From Carettochelys insculpta (lineage: Eukaryota; Chordata; Testudines; Carettochelyidae): a stretch of DNA of 64,000 nucleotides. The notes beneath the pieces were generated by a model. It was given only the letters and a program-made list of their open reading frames with translations, searched no databases and was not told where the DNA came from. Position 1 is the stretch's first letter. Each line of letters opens with the position of its first letter. A program made the translations under genes and the position numbers. Location: positions 63,442,001-63,506,000 of the forward strand of contig NC_134137.1 in NCBI RefSeq assembly GCF_033958435.1, given 5' to 3'. Shown here one piece after another: positions 43,012 through 54,677 of this stretch.

Positions 43012-46000
43012 GTCTAACATATATTCATAATGAATGACAAAAATTTTCTTCAATTTTATGGGTTAGAAGAGTTTGCACAAAGGACTGTGTGGATGTTAAC
43101 ACAGACATGGATGCTGTAACTTACAGTGGCTGTCTATAATCCCTGTCACAGAGTGCACCTGTTGAGAATGGGCAGAGCTGAGGAACAAGGTGGCATATGT
43201 AGTCCAAAACAGGCTGAACACGAGTTCTGTTTAAAAGTCAGTAGCAGAGCCCCCTATGCCTTAAATCACTGCACATGTAAACATCCCTTTGAAGAATGAG
43301 TTCATCTGAATGGAAGTTTTCCCCCAGGATCAATAAGCTACTCCTGAACAGCATTTTATTAGTACGGTGATAAAATAGCATGGGGCCAAAGCTTGCAGTG
43401 TGAGTAACTAAAACGGTTCTTTGGCTCCTCTGTATACTCCATAACATTTTCCAAAAGCTGGCGTGGAATGGCTCTGAAGGAGTCAGAGCAGTCAAGTGCA
43501 TGAGAGAGCAAGGGCATGGTTAAAGGCATGGCCACTAATACCACATTTCCCAGCGCCCTAAAAAGGACCCTATGCATCTAGGCAAGTGGTAGTGCCCTCT
43601 TGTGGGTACAGGTATCACATAATCTTTCCGGGCAACCTAGCGAGTAACAAGACAGGATTTCAGCTGACCCCTCCATTTCCTGCTCTGCCCCTATTCCTAG
43701 GTACAGCTTGTAGCAGCACAGTCAGGACTTTGCAAAGTCAAACACTGGGGTGAACGTACTTTTATAATACCAGTAGAGGAATCCCAGTTTCTGTGGGCTA
43801 TTCTCACCTCTGCCTTAGTCAGCACCTCCTTATCTGTCGTTGAGTATACTGCCGCCCATCACCATAGTGTCTGAACCCCTTCTATGTAAAATCAGTAGCA
43901 GACTTCCCAATCGGCTTCATGGAGTCTCTGGCGTTGCAATCTTTATAGAGTCAGGTCATGGTGTTGGGTCAACTTGGGGGTGTTAGAAGAGGGATGGGAA
44001 TAACAGGTGTTTAAATTGTGAGCATCATCTAGAATGGAATAACCTTCTCAAGAGAGAGCTTTTGCAGTGCTCTCTGAATATAGAAAGACTCTAGATTTGC
44101 GTGGTCTCCTCTGGAAGATTGTCCATGGTCAGATCCCTAGACTGTGATTTTTTTTTTTTTTGGTCCCCAGCTGGCATGATTTCTCCTGGGCTCCGTGATC
44201 TGCATCAGCCCTGAGGAGAACAGCCATCACACGGATTCTCAGTTCATGCTTCAGTCTTTGAGGTTCATCAATTAATTGCTTTGAAAATTAGAACCAAAAT
44301 GTTAAATTGGCTTTGGAAATTCATTTCCACCCAAGAAAAGGCCTTAGCAATTGCCTGATGTGCTCATGGCAGCCTATGATTAGTAAATTAAGCAAGTGCT
44401 TAACTTTCAGCTTAAATACAATCCTAAATGGAGATGTTTTCTGGAGTCGGTGTGCAAATGGCCTTTCACCTTCAGTTTACAGTCCCTAAATCCCCTGATG
44501 TCCAACAGGGGAGTGCTGAAATTTGACCTTTTGACCTCTGTGTACAGTCCGAGTGCTGGTGATACTTTCTAAAGTCACTAATAGTCCTACTTCCAACAGC
44601 TTAATTAATAAATAAATTAAGATGCAGAGCTTTACTGTTTAGGTGGTGGTTGGTAGCATTAGCTGGTCTTTTGTTGATCCACAGGTGGCATGGCTTTGAG
44701 CAAGCTCCCAGCTGCATGGGGGAGACAGGATGGGGTTGAGCTCCTGCCTTGCATGATGAAAACTGGCTCACATGCCATTCTTGGCATGTATGTCAGGATT
44801 TGCTGACCCCTGCCCTAAATGTTTTGAAGCCCCAAGGACTTGCACATCTGTGTGATACATCTGGTCATTTCATTGAATGGCACAAGGTCCTTTGGAAAGA
44901 TAATGAACATTATTAAACTGCTAAAAATAGGGGTATTATAATAGAAGCTGATTAGTATGCAGGCATTGCAGGAGGGCATCCTCAAGAACCTTGAAAGGCT
45001 TGATGAGTTGACTACTCATAGTCTTTAAATAAATTACCCATACAACTAGCTTTGATGTAGTTAATGAGCAGAGGCATTGTTAGAACGGAATGTTATATGG
45101 GCAAATACCCATAATAGAAACATATTTAAACAAAAGTGTTTGATCCTGCTGATCTGACATTTCTTATTTCCCATCATTGTGATTCCTCACTGGCATGGCT
45201 GCAGCTCATTAATTCCATGCCATTTATGCAGAACGATTTGTACGGCACAGCCCAGCAAGATACCATTGAATTAGAGCTGTCTGTCCTTCTAAACAGTACA
45301 CCACAAATTACTGTAATTGACCGAGGAGTTCTTTGACATGTTCCTTTGCTGTGATTCTATGTTTCTTATGCAATTTTGCAAAGAGTTTATTTAGTGTTTT
45401 GGTCCTCGTAATTAGGAAGCTGCTCAGTTACCTTGAATTTAAAAACTCCCTTGAACTTTATGGAAGTTTTAGACTCATCTAAGCTTTGCCAGTTGTTTAT
45501 CTTTCCTTTTAATCAGTGAGAGAGGCTAAGAAGATATGAGTATGATTTTTAATTTCCTACAGAATTACCTATTACACATGGCCCACTGGTGTTTCTTTCA
45601 CTAGCTGTCCAAGACATGGCAGATTGAAAACCCACCAGAGGGTCAAAGGGAACTGTCTAAACATTTCCAATTGTCTGTCCTAACTGTGCCCCTTCAGTGA
45701 GTGCTGCTCACTTTTTAGATACATTAGTCCACTACAGGTCCCCAGGCAGAAGGGGCAACTACTGTGTAACTACTTCCCCTGTCCACTGGGGCAGGGTTAT
45801 GGCGTCCCACAGTTCATGCCATGCCCCCTCCTCAAGAGATCCTATGGTGGGTCAATTCAGCATCAAAGAAAGGGCCTGGAAATATTTTGAGGTGTGGAGG
45901 TGACTGGGAAGCTTAAAATACCTGTATATGTGCACTGACAAAAATGCCACAGACATTCATAGTATCATAGGGATGAGAACAACCAAATCAGCATGGTAAT

Positions 46001-46094
46001 GCTGTACACCCACTTGGTACTCATATAAATTGACCATGCAAGGAAGCAGAGGCAGTCTGTACTTCTATTATGGGAAATATGGTCTCCCCCTGCT
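43012..46094. other. Longest repeat-poor region
   Basis: About 3 kb with no element that I can name and no convincing coding frame. A T-run sits at 44148-44161. The part 45130-45530 is AT-balanced and has a conserved-non-coding look (for example CATTGTGATTCCTCACTGGC), which is only an impression. Confidence 0.35.
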
Positions 46095-46240
46095 AAAGCC
46101 CCAATTCAGAAAAGCAATTAAGCATGTCCTGAAATTTTAAACATGATCAGGTCGATTGATTTAGTGCTTAAGTGCTTTCCTGTGTAAGGAAGGATTTAAG
46201 CATCTGTTTAAGTGTTTTGTTGAACTGAGGCCTAAAAACG
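46095..46240. mobile_element. Short fold-back element
   Basis: CCCCAATTCAGAAAAGCAAT TAAGCATG on the left mirrors AAGCATCTGTTTAAGTGTTT TGTTGAACTGAGG on the right. A second copy is at 48360-48500. The pattern (AATTCAGCAAAGCACTTAAGCATG) is a widespread amniote palindromic repeat. Confidence 0.55.
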
Positions 46241-46900
46241 TAACATTCCCTTAGAATTCATTTGACAGAAAATTGTTAACAAACATTTCTTGCGAATAGC
46301 TGTCAAATAAATCCTTCAAATAAGTCAGAAGCCTGGCTCTAAGTTTGTAATTATTTTTCTCACTGTTTTCTTTGCATTCTCTGAGAAGTTGCTAGCAAGA
46401 CAGAGAACCACCTAAATGCCATCGACATGTATAATTTCTTCTCTAAAAAGCTCATTTCTGTCCCATTTATTCTTTTGCCAATGGCATGACTCTTTAAAGG
46501 TCATTTCCCATTTGCTGAATGCCAGAATGCTATTTGGCAATGCTAAATACCCTGAACCTTAACCTTGGACTGAGATGTTGGTTTCACATATTAGGGTGCA
46601 CAGCTGTAGCTCACAGAAATGGTGCCTGTTCCATCTTTTTGCTGTCCCATTGAAAGTGGTGTCAGAACATAGGGCATTCAGCAATCTGTTGACCAAACTG
46701 ATGACCAAAAATTGTTGCCAGTTTAGAGAGACTTTATTTCAATCGTCTCCTATTGTGCATCCTCTCTGCCCCCCTGCTCCTATTGCTGATCAAGAATCAA
46801 GCATGCTCCTAGTGCCATACAAGATGGAAATGGGGTGCTAACTTTTCATATGATTTCTCTAAGTTGTTTATAATATGGATGTGCTTTAGGGAGCCACTGA
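46241..46900. other. Repeat-poor stretch
   Basis: No repeat recognised. The frame at 46575-46841 shows no motif. Confidence 0.3.
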
Positions 46901-46904
46901 GGCT

Positions 46905-47145
46905 TTGTCTACACAAGTATTCTAAATTAGTGCTGATCGATATTGAGGCACCCATTTAGTGAGTCTAGTGAAGACATCATAAGTCAACAGCAGAGTGCTT
47001 TCCTATTGACTTCAGTATTCCATTTCCCCAAGAGGTGGAAGGTAAATCAATGGGAGAGTCCCACTGACATAGTGCAGTGTAGGCACTGCATTAGGTATAT
47101 GCAAGCTACGTTGCTTAGGGGGTGATTTTTTTTCATACCTGTGAG
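46905..47145 (+). mobile_element. DNA transposon fragment, GCTTTGTCTACAC end
   Basis: Left end GGCTTTGTCTACACAAGTAT, then ATCGATATTGAGGCACCCAT, TATTGACTTCAGTATTCCAT, CCCAAGAGGTGGAAGGTAAA and AGCTACGTTGCTTAGGGGGT. It resembles a turtle DNA element rich in ATCGA-type motifs. The right end is not found. Confidence 0.45.
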
Positions 47146-48359
47146 CTACATAATTTACATCTACTTATGTGTAACCATCAGGCTGTACATTGCAATTTAT
47201 TTAAAGTCTAAAGGAAGGAAAGGAGCAGTGGGGAAGGGGAATGGACTTATTTCCATCAGTTGTGTCTTAGCATGTATGCAGTGAGAAGAGCAGGGAACTT
47301 AGCTAGAAACTCCCACCAGCACCCAAGAAAAGGGTATGGCAGTTTTAGATTCAGTAAATATTCTTGAAGCTGAATAGAAAGCTCCTGTAATGGACAGGCA
47401 GTTCTGCTTGTATTACACCAGCTACAAACTGAAAACAGAATCAATCAGAGCTGAAGGGTAGAGGGAAGTTATGACTATAGGTATTGGTGAATAATTGAGT
47501 GGACAAGTGGAGGAACAGCAGCACAGGATCAGAAAGGGTGTTTTCTGTCAGGCTAGGCTTCAAAACTTTTGTAGTATGTGAGTGAGGTTTCCAGTCCCAT
47601 TATGGAATCTGAGGAGAGTGAGTCACTATTAGCGAAGGATGGCAATACTGCTAGCTAAAAGTTAGCTGAAACTGTTAACTGAACAGATACCCACAATTAC
47701 TACAGAGACGGACCCTCCTAGAAAACCTCTGGAACCTCCAAAAATCTAGATGAAAATTCAGAGATGATGTAAATTGAGGTGCAGGTTACATATTGGTAAA
47801 TTAGCTCAAGTGTGGGTGTTCCCAGGACATGAGAAGGAAAGCAAAGAGTTAGATGTGTCTTTCTTTAGTGAATTCTCAAACATTGCTTGCAATATTGAGA
47901 TACCAAATTAATAATTCATTTTATGAGCTAGATAAGTATTTCTCCCAAAGAGTCTATAAACAACATTGCAGATGAGGATATAGGAAAAACAGAACTTCAA
48001 TAAAATGTATCTGCAAAGATGAAAAAACCCTGCATATTTTCATTTTCTAAAATATTAAAGGCAAAGAATGTCTTGAAGAAAAGGTCAGTGAAAGTCTTAT
48101 GGGCAATTTAATTTTTAAATGTGGAAGTTATAGATAGGATAATTGATCTTCTTCTCTTGTTAGCTACATTTATGTTATGCTGCTGGCTAAAATCTCCAAT
48201 GTTGTTAAGCTGGCTTGAGATAATCATTTCGCTAATTAAAGACAAAAATGCTCTCTTGAGAGATAATGAAAAGCACTTTAATCATTTAGTTTTGACTTCA
48301 GTGTTAATTAACAAACTTTTCACCTATGTCTTAGCTAGTATATTGTAAAGAAACATGAG
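47146..48359. other. Repeat-poor AT-rich stretch
   Basis: No repeat recognised. 48120-48350 has several homeodomain-type cores (GATAATTGAT, CTAATTAAAG, GTTAATTAACA). Confidence 0.3.
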
Positions 48360-48500
48360 TCCCAGTTCAACAAAGCACTTAAACATGTATCGAATTTAAG
48401 CATATAAGTAGTTCTCTTGAATGGAGTCATTCTTTTCAAACCAATAAGACTAAAAGTTTGGCTAATGCTTAAGAATGTTGCTGGACTGGTGCCAAAACAG
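48360..48500. mobile_element. Short fold-back element, second copy
   Basis: CCCAGTTCAACAAAGCACTT AAACATG on the left with a mirrored GCTAATGCTTAAGAATGTTG CTGGACTGG on the right. Same family as 46095-46240. Confidence 0.5.
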
Positions 48501-48698
48501 GTGAAATCCTTGCTGTAACTCCATTAACTATTTGTAGGCTTATATCTGGCATGAATTTTGCCCAAAATCAAACTACAGAACAGGTGTATCTGTGTCAGTG
48601 TAGTCATCTTCACATCAGGATACGAGAACAAAGAAAATCTTTCCAGAAAAACCTTGAATCTCCAATAAGTAAGCTAAAGTTCAGCATCTTTCAATATG

Positions 48699-49376
48699 GG
48701 TGCATCTACACTAGCTGGCTACTTCGAAGTAGTCGGCACAACGTCAAAATAGCATGTGTTGAGTCTACACGCGCTGTGTGCCATTTTGACGTTGAAATTG
48801 ATGTTAGGCGGCGGGACGTCAAAATCGCTGTTCCCATCCGAAGATGGGAGTAGTGCCCTACTTCAATGTTGTGTAGATGATCTGCGTCCTGCTACTTCAA
48901 AATAGCGGGGTCCTCCATGGTGGCCATTAGCTGAGGGGTTGAGAGACACTCTCTCCAGCCCCTGCAGGGCTCTATGGTCACCCCCTGCAGCAGCCCTTAG
49001 CCCAGGGCTTCTGACTGCTGCTGCTGCTGCTGCTGCAGCCGGGGGTCCGTGCTGCGTGCACAGGGTCTGCAACCGGTTGTTGACTCTGTGGATCTCGTGC
49101 TGTGCAGGCCAAGTGTGTCTGGGAAGGGCCCTTTAAGGGAGTGGCTTGGGGCTTTGCTGGCCCCTTATTTCGATGGGCAGCGCTTGTGTGTGTGGACACT
49201 CCACATTTCCTTCTGGGGCCGCTCCTTTCGATGTTCTCCGTTGCTACATCGATGTTGAATGTCGACAGCACCAGCCCTGGAGGACGTGTAGACAATATGC
49301 GTCGAAGTAGCCTATTTCGATGTCCTGACTTCGAAATAGGCTACTTCAACATAGTGTGCTAGTGTAGACATAGCCC
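48699..49376 (-). mobile_element. 0.68-kb Harbinger-like element, copy C
   Basis: Left end GGTGCATCTACACTAGC, right end GCTAGTGTAGACATAGCCC, with ATG on both sides (48696-48698, 49377-49379). The interior matches copies A and B (CCTCCATGGTGGCCAT, GGGTCTGCAACCGGTTGT, GGGCCCTTTAAGGGAG) but with indels. A GCT repeat has expanded at 49014-49036. The long frames of copies A and B are broken. Confidence 0.75.
49014..49036. repeat. (CTG)n tract
   Basis: About seven CTG units inside copy C, where copies A and B have shorter GCTGCTGCAGCAG versions. Confidence 0.85.
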
Positions 49377-49384
49377 ATGAATTT

Positions 49385-49595
49385 AAGTATGACTCAACTA
49401 GCTCACTGCTTTGCACATGGGCCTACTAAACCCAGGGTTTTGAGCTCAGTCCTTGAAGAAGCCAGTTTGGAATCTAGGGCAAATATATTAACCAAAAAAA
49501 AAAACTGCTTGGGATGATGCTTACCCTGCCAAGAGGGAAGGGGACTGGACTCCAGGACCTCCCAGGGTTCCTTCCATCTCCATGAGCTGTGTGTC
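49385..49595 (+). repeat. tRNA-derived SINE of cryptodiran type
   Basis: The head has TAGCTCACTGCTTTGCACA (A-box region) and GGTTTTGAGCTCAGTCC (B-box region). The body reads CTAGGGCAAATATATTAACC, and after an A-run (49493-49503) comes GACTGGACTCCAGGACCTCC, GGGTTCCTTCCATCTCCATG. The order matches the turtle polIII SINE family. Both promoter boxes have drifted, so it is probably silent. Confidence 0.7.
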
Positions 49596-50303
49596 TGATT
49601 CATAGTAAAACATGAAGAAAACCTGTAGCTTTGCTCTTCACATGGGCATTTCCAACAGAATTTGAGGACAGTACAAAGCCCTAAAAGGAGAGGCAAACAT
49701 AATGGGTTGAGTTTGCTTATGAAGTTTAGATTTCTTTTCTCCAGGCCAACATGGGGTACAGATTGAACGTCTCTACTCTGGCACTCTCTCTTCTGGCAAC
49801 ATCTGTACTCCATGGTGATTTTAGTTAGCAAGATGATCACTGATGATGGGTATGGCATAAGATTTTGGATGTCATTTTCCAAATGCTAAATGCCAGCTGT
49901 CTGTTTTGCAGCGCTGAGTAGCCCTAGAAAGCCTTAATCTTGAAATCAAAGGTGCTTGGAACCAGAAGTGTTAGGGTGCTCTACAACCCCTGGTCTGAAG
50001 TGGTGTCTATTACATACAGTTTGGTTTAGGGGCACACAACACCCCCACTATGCAAATTGATCCATCACCTCTGTTGGAGCTGGTATGTCGATTATATTAA
50101 GGTAGAGAACTTTTGCACAAATGGAATTGCAGATTGGCTCTTGGCATGTTGTCTCATTCGGGGCACACCCACATCCTATGCAGGACTTTCCCAGGTTTCA
50201 GGAACCCAGCTCAACCCCTTGTTTTGAAGTGGTTAGTAATAGAAAAGGGTTTAGATGAGTGTCCAGTAGTATGGTTCCAGGCAATGGGAATAGACAGTAA
50301 GGG
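49596..50303. other. Unrecognised interval
   Basis: No feature recognised. Confidence 0.3.
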
Positions 50304-50580
50304 TCTGTCTATACTGCAGCTGGGAGCGAGCTTCCCAGTGTGAGTGGATAGATTCACACTATCAGGGCTCAGGCCTGCTGGCTAAATATGGCAGGGTGGT
50401 CATTGCAGCTTAGACACTCAATCCCACCTGACCCCTCCTAGTCTTGACAGGCCAAGCTATTTCCCAAGCCACAATGGTCAGACTGCTATGCTTAGCACGC
50501 TAGCTCGACCCAAACTAGCACGCATCCTGTCTACCCCAGCTGGGACACTCACTCCCAGCGTTGGCATAGACAAGCCCCAG
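50304..50580. mobile_element. MITE with GTCTGTCTATACTG ends
   Basis: Left GGGTCTGTCTATACTGCAGC TGGGAG and right CTCCCAGCGTTGGCATAGAC AAGCCC are inverted. Inside, CCAGCTGGGACACTCACTCC mirrors the left GAGCGAGCTTCCCAG. It belongs to another subfamily of the CTACACT/CTATACT group. Confidence 0.55.
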
Positions 50581-51580
50581 AGGCCCCGCTCCCGGGGAAG
50601 AACTGCCTGCTGTTACCTTTGAGGGCAGTGGAAAGAAAAATCCCCAACTTGAACTTTTACAGTTTAAGAGTGAAAACAGACACCATCACCCAAGGTCCAG
50701 GTAAGTGCCGCTGTTCCTGCTCAGGCCCTTTCCGATGGTGGAGGTTTGGTTTCCCATCACTGTTCATTGGGTGTCTCCTTCCAGGAACACCTCAAATCAT
50801 GTTAATACTTACCTGAACCTTTCCTACTTCCTGAAAGGGAGACGGCAGTGTCTATTGGTCAGCAGTGTTGAACACTGCAGAGAGAGAATGAGAATGGAAG
50901 TCTGCCTACCATCCCTGACAGGGGGAGATCATCCACCTGTAACCCCAGGAGCACTGAGACCACTAACAAGGGAGATTGAAGTCTGCTCTGCAGCCTTGGC
51001 TGGGAGCCAGTTGCCTTTTAGCTCATTGGGCACAGCATGTCTGCAGCACCTATGGTCACAGGTTCACTCCTTCCTGCCAAGGGACTCCGGTCATCTGGGC
51101 TTACACATTAGGGCCACCAAAGGGGTTTGGGTCCCCTGTCATGGCCTCACTTCAGATAGTGTATATTAGCTTCAGGGGTGTCATTTCAGGTTTTGTTGGC
51201 AGGGGGTGGGTCAGTGGGGCTGATAGCCACTCCAGTCCCCCGGGCAAGATGGGAGGAGGCCCAGCTCCATGTCTCCAAGAAGGTGCATGACTGAGGAAAG
51301 AAAGGTCTGGTCTGGGGGCACTCAGCCCTCAGGCCCTCTTTCATGCTGGTGCAGTGGCAGAGAGGCACAATGTTGCTACAGCTCCTGTGAAGTGCTCCAC
51401 ATGGCAGTTCAAAGGAGCCAAGAAATCCCAGTCACCCTTGAAGGGCTGGCCCAGGGGTAATTTCTCATCTTGACCCCGGTGGGGTGTGTGTGTGTGTGTG
51501 TGTGTGTGGCTGGACTTCCTCTTCCTTCTGGAGCTGTGTGTGTGCACGCCTGCTTTAAAAATGCCTCCACTAGTAATTGA
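50581..51580. other. Unrecognised interval with a TG tract
   Basis: No element or gene recognised apart from a (TG)n run at 51484-51508. The 154- and 104-codon frames here overlap in different frames and have no motif. Confidence 0.3.
51484..51508. repeat. (TG)n microsatellite
   Basis: A run of about twelve TG units. Confidence 0.95.
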
Positions 51581-52039
51581 TGGGTGCGGTGCCATGGTGG
51601 CACACATCTGAACGAGCACTCATGACCTTGGTATTGGTGCACAAGACAAAACTCACTCTATTCTTGGATGAAAATTCTTAAAGGGACCAATCCCCCATCT
51701 CTGCCTCCTGAACTCTGCCCCCAGACCCTGTCTCTCTGCTCTGAACCCCTGCACTCCACCCAACACTTAGATTTCTCACATGTACTGTTTTATCACTGTG
51801 GCCCTGGAGATAGGTTGTGGGATTACACTAGCTGTAAGAAACTAGTAACTTTACCCCAGTTATGAATAAATACAAAGTTCTGGAAGGAGGTTGCAATCCT
51901 AGTGCTTCCCTAAGGATTTGAGAGTATAAACATCACTTCCATGACATTCACTGAAGGTCCTCAAGTTTGAGAGACTCTGTTACCCTCAGAAATATTAAAC
52001 TGTAAACAGGAGCTTAGATTACTTGCCTGTTGGAAGAGA

Positions 52040-52119
52040 ACAAGAAGTGCTGTGTAACCTTGCAGACTAACAGATATTTTGGAGCGTAAGGTTTCGTGGG
52101 CAAAGACCCTCTTCATCAG
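52040..52119 (-). mobile_element. Penelope-like tail, left arm of an inverted pair
   Basis: Minus strand: CTGATGA, AGAGGG...CCCAC, GAAACCTTACGCTCC, AAAATATCTGTTAGTCTGCA and AGGTTACACAGCACTTCTTG. Hammerhead-like core at 52085-52119. It meets a second copy head to head at 52120. Confidence 0.7.
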
Positions 52120-52242
52120 ATGCAAGTGTGTCTTTGCCCACGAAAGCTTGTGTTCCAAAATATCTGTTAGTCTATAAGGTGCCACAGGACTTCTTGTTGT
52201 TTTTGAAGATACAGACTAACTCGGCTACCTCTTTGATGCAGC
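52115..52242 (+). mobile_element. Penelope-like tail, right arm of an inverted pair
   Basis: Plus strand: AAGTGTGTCTTTGCCCACGA, AAGCTTGTGTTCCAAAATAT, CTGTTAGTCTATAAGGTGCC, ACAGACTAACTCGGCTACC. The core start is altered (CAGATGC for CTGATGA) and overlaps that of the left arm in the palindrome CATCAGATG. Confidence 0.7.
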
Positions 52243-53540
52243 TGGAAGAGGAGACTAATGCAGGACACCCAACTATAAAATGGCTGCCTGCTTATAGCAA
52301 GAGTTTGTTGTTTCTGCACAATAACCAGTAACAAAGGTGTTCTGGGAAACAGCCCTTAGAATTCAAAAATGCATTTGCTATCCTCCTGAAGAATCCACAT
52401 TTGTGTGTAACAGTCTGGGGTCTACCTGGTCGTCTGACTCGGACCATTGTAAAGAAAGTGTCTCTCAGACAAGCGCAAAGTGGAACTAAATGGAAGACTA
52501 GATGCCTCACCCTGTCATTCCCCCAGAATTGGAGAGTTGGAATAGATAGGAAAGTTTTAAGTGTACTTTAAGCAATGTCTGTAATGTGACAGCATGTTTT
52601 TTTCTTATCAGCAGGGAAAGATCCCAGCAGCCAGTCATTCTTTAGCTCTGCTGCTCTTACACTGATGGTGACAGAGCAAACAATACCCAACCTGGGGATG
52701 GGGAAGAAGGGAGAGAAGACTGAAGTATCTTTGCAGTGAGAGTGGCTAGAGGAGGTGGACGGGTTGGCGGGGGGGGGGGGGGGGCGGGGGGGAAGGGGGA
52801 GCCTCAGACAAACAACAGAGCCAGGGATGAATAAATAAAGTACCCTACATTCCTCACACTTCTGGGTAGAGAGGGGGCAGGAGCCAATGTCCAGCAGTGG
52901 CAGGGTTCTTGGCAGAGGGTGGGGGAAAGAAAGGGTGCTGCTGCCCCCTGTCCCCTCCAAATGACACCTGATTAGCTTCCATTTAGATGAGTTTGAAGTT
53001 ACCCTTTGGCTCGCTTCTCTGTGCACTTGTTCTGGAATGGGAGGTTGGACACTGGGCAGTAGTCAGTGGGAACCAATGTACCTTGCTGTGTCTCAGTGTA
53101 GGTCAGACTTTAACGTTTGAAGGGTCAAGCTGTTCTGTTTCCTGGCAGACTCAGAGTAGGCAAATGAAAATACTTTTGCAATGTAACACTAGTTCATTTC
53201 CTAAAATTTAGAATGGTAGCACACCGAAACCAGAGAGAGACAAAGCAGCTAATCCTGTGGACAGAGGCACAACTCATCCCAATTTACCATTGGCTGTCTG
53301 GCTGCAGGACATATTCTGATCGCAAGCTGCCCTACAGAGCTCCCTGCCTGTAAACAGGACTCAGGAACCCTCTGAGAATGTACAGTGACAGGTCATATTT
53401 TTCAATATGCCACAGAGGGAAGATTCCATTTTTTAAAATGAGGTATCAACTATTTCAATCAGGAGATGCACCAGTTCATGACTCTTTCACAAGCCAGGAA
53501 GGGCCTGGGTTGGATTCACAAGTCTTTGCTTAAAAATTTT
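52243..53540. other. Unrecognised interval with a G-run
   Basis: No gene recognised. The minus-strand frame of 152 codons at 52568-53026 includes a proline stretch encoded by the G-run at 52769-52792 and is not credible. Confidence 0.3.
52769..52792 (+). repeat. G-run, quadruplex-prone
   Basis: Sixteen Gs, one C, then seven Gs, followed by GGGGG at 52795. It could form a G-quadruplex, and it is also a likely site of assembly or sequencing length error. Confidence 0.85.
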
Positions 53541-53543
53541 TTA

Positions 53544-53863
53544 GGCCGCGTCTACACTAGCAAGTCTTTTTGGAAGAGCAGGGCCTTTTTCGAATTAACA
53601 CGTGAAGAGTCCACACACAAAAAATGCTCTTTCAGCCCAAAATCGAAAGAATGCGGCTGTTCTTCCAGAAGCCATCTTCCGCTCCTGAATCAGGAAGAGC
53701 GTCTCCTTTCAAAAGCTTCTTTCAAAAGAAAGCATGCCTTGGGGTTCCAGGGACCCTTGTTTCGAAAGAGCAGTCCCACTTTTTTGTGTGTGGATGCGCT
53801 CTTTTGAAAGAAGATCTTCCAGAAGATCATCTTTTGAAAGATGGCTGTAGTGTAGATGTGGCC
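53544..53863. mobile_element. Harbinger-like MITE
   Basis: TTA before GGCCGCGTCTACACTAGC, and TTT after GTAGTGTAGATGTGGCC. Inside are TTTTGGAAGAGCAGGGC, CTTTCAAAAGCTTCTTTC and TCTTTTGAAAGA. Related to 17111-17531 but shorter. Confidence 0.65.
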
Positions 53864-53879
53864 TTTGGGTTTCCCAAAC

Positions 53880-54250
53880 TTCTTGAGGAGTGAATGTATT
53901 GAACTCTGGGTATGCAGAAGGCTATTGGGTAGGCTACAGGGGATGCAGATCCATGTTGTTTCAGAAGACTTCCCAAAAATGTGTGATTGTTCCAGTGAAG
54001 TAGGATGATAGTTTTTTGCAGTGCTTGATCTGCTCAGCTCTGATGCAGGTTGTAGAGACTCAGGATTGGCGGAGCCATAAACCCTTGGGGTAAGATTGAG
54101 CCGTTTCAGTGGAAGCTGATAGGAAGAATTTCTTGGCCTGCAATACAGCTTCAGCAAAGCCTTAGAGGAATTCATTATGTATTGTCCTGTCAGTATGAGC
54201 CTTTATCTACCACAATTATTGCTCAAGTTTCTGCTGTCATCTTGTGCAAG
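53880..54250 (-). pseudogene. CR1/L2-group LINE, region after the endonuclease
   Basis: Minus strand: RPRNSSYQLPLKRLNLTPRV, NPESLQPASELSRSS, then PTSLEQSHIFGKSSE and ETTWICIPCSLPNSLLH. The stretch L.PRR.MDP..FQ.AL in reptilian CR1-group proteins is recognisable here as LTPRVYGSANPESLQPAS. It continues the endonuclease text at 54678-54900, from which the element 54251-54674 separates it. Confidence 0.5.
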
Positions 54251-54674
54251 AGCTACGTCTACACTAGCCCAAAACTTTGAAATGGCCGTGCAAATGGCCA
54301 TTTTGAAGTTTACTAATGAAGCGCTGAAATACATATTCAGCGCCTCATTAGCATGCCGGCAGCTGCGGCACTTCAAAAATGCTGCGGCTCGTTGTCCAGA
54401 TGGGGCTCCTTTTCAAAAGGACCCCGGCAACTTCGAAATCCCTTTATTCCTAACAGCAGATAGAAATAAGGGGATTTTGAAGTTGCCAGGTTCCTTTCGA
54501 AAAGAAGCCCCATCTGGACGAGCTGTGGGGCAGCGGAAAGCGGCAATTTTGAAGCACCGCGGCTGCTGGCATTCTAATCAGGCGCTGAATATGTATTTCA
54601 ACGCTTCATTAGTAAACTTCAAAATGGCCATTTGCATGGCCATTTCGAAGTTTTGGGCTAGTGTAGACATGGTC
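54251..54674. mobile_element. 424-bp palindromic Harbinger-like MITE
   Basis: AAG on both sides (54248-54250, 54675-54677). Left arm AGCTACGTCTACACTAGCCC, right arm GGGCTAGTGTAGACATGGTC; the arms match through AAAACTTTGAAATGGCC, CATATTCAGCGCCTC, GCACTTCAAAA and CCCCGGCAACTTCGAAATCC to a centre near 54455. The frame of 214 codons at 54177-54821 is a product of the palindrome and is not a gene. Confidence 0.8.
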
Positions 54675-54677
54675 AAG

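Noticed and set aside
49385..49470. tRNA gene at the SINE head
   Set aside because: It is followed by a SINE body and tail, and both promoter boxes deviate; it is a SINE, not a functional tRNA.
52568..53026. 152-codon minus-strand frame with a proline run
   Set aside because: The prolines come from the G-run at 52769-52792, and the remainder has no motif.
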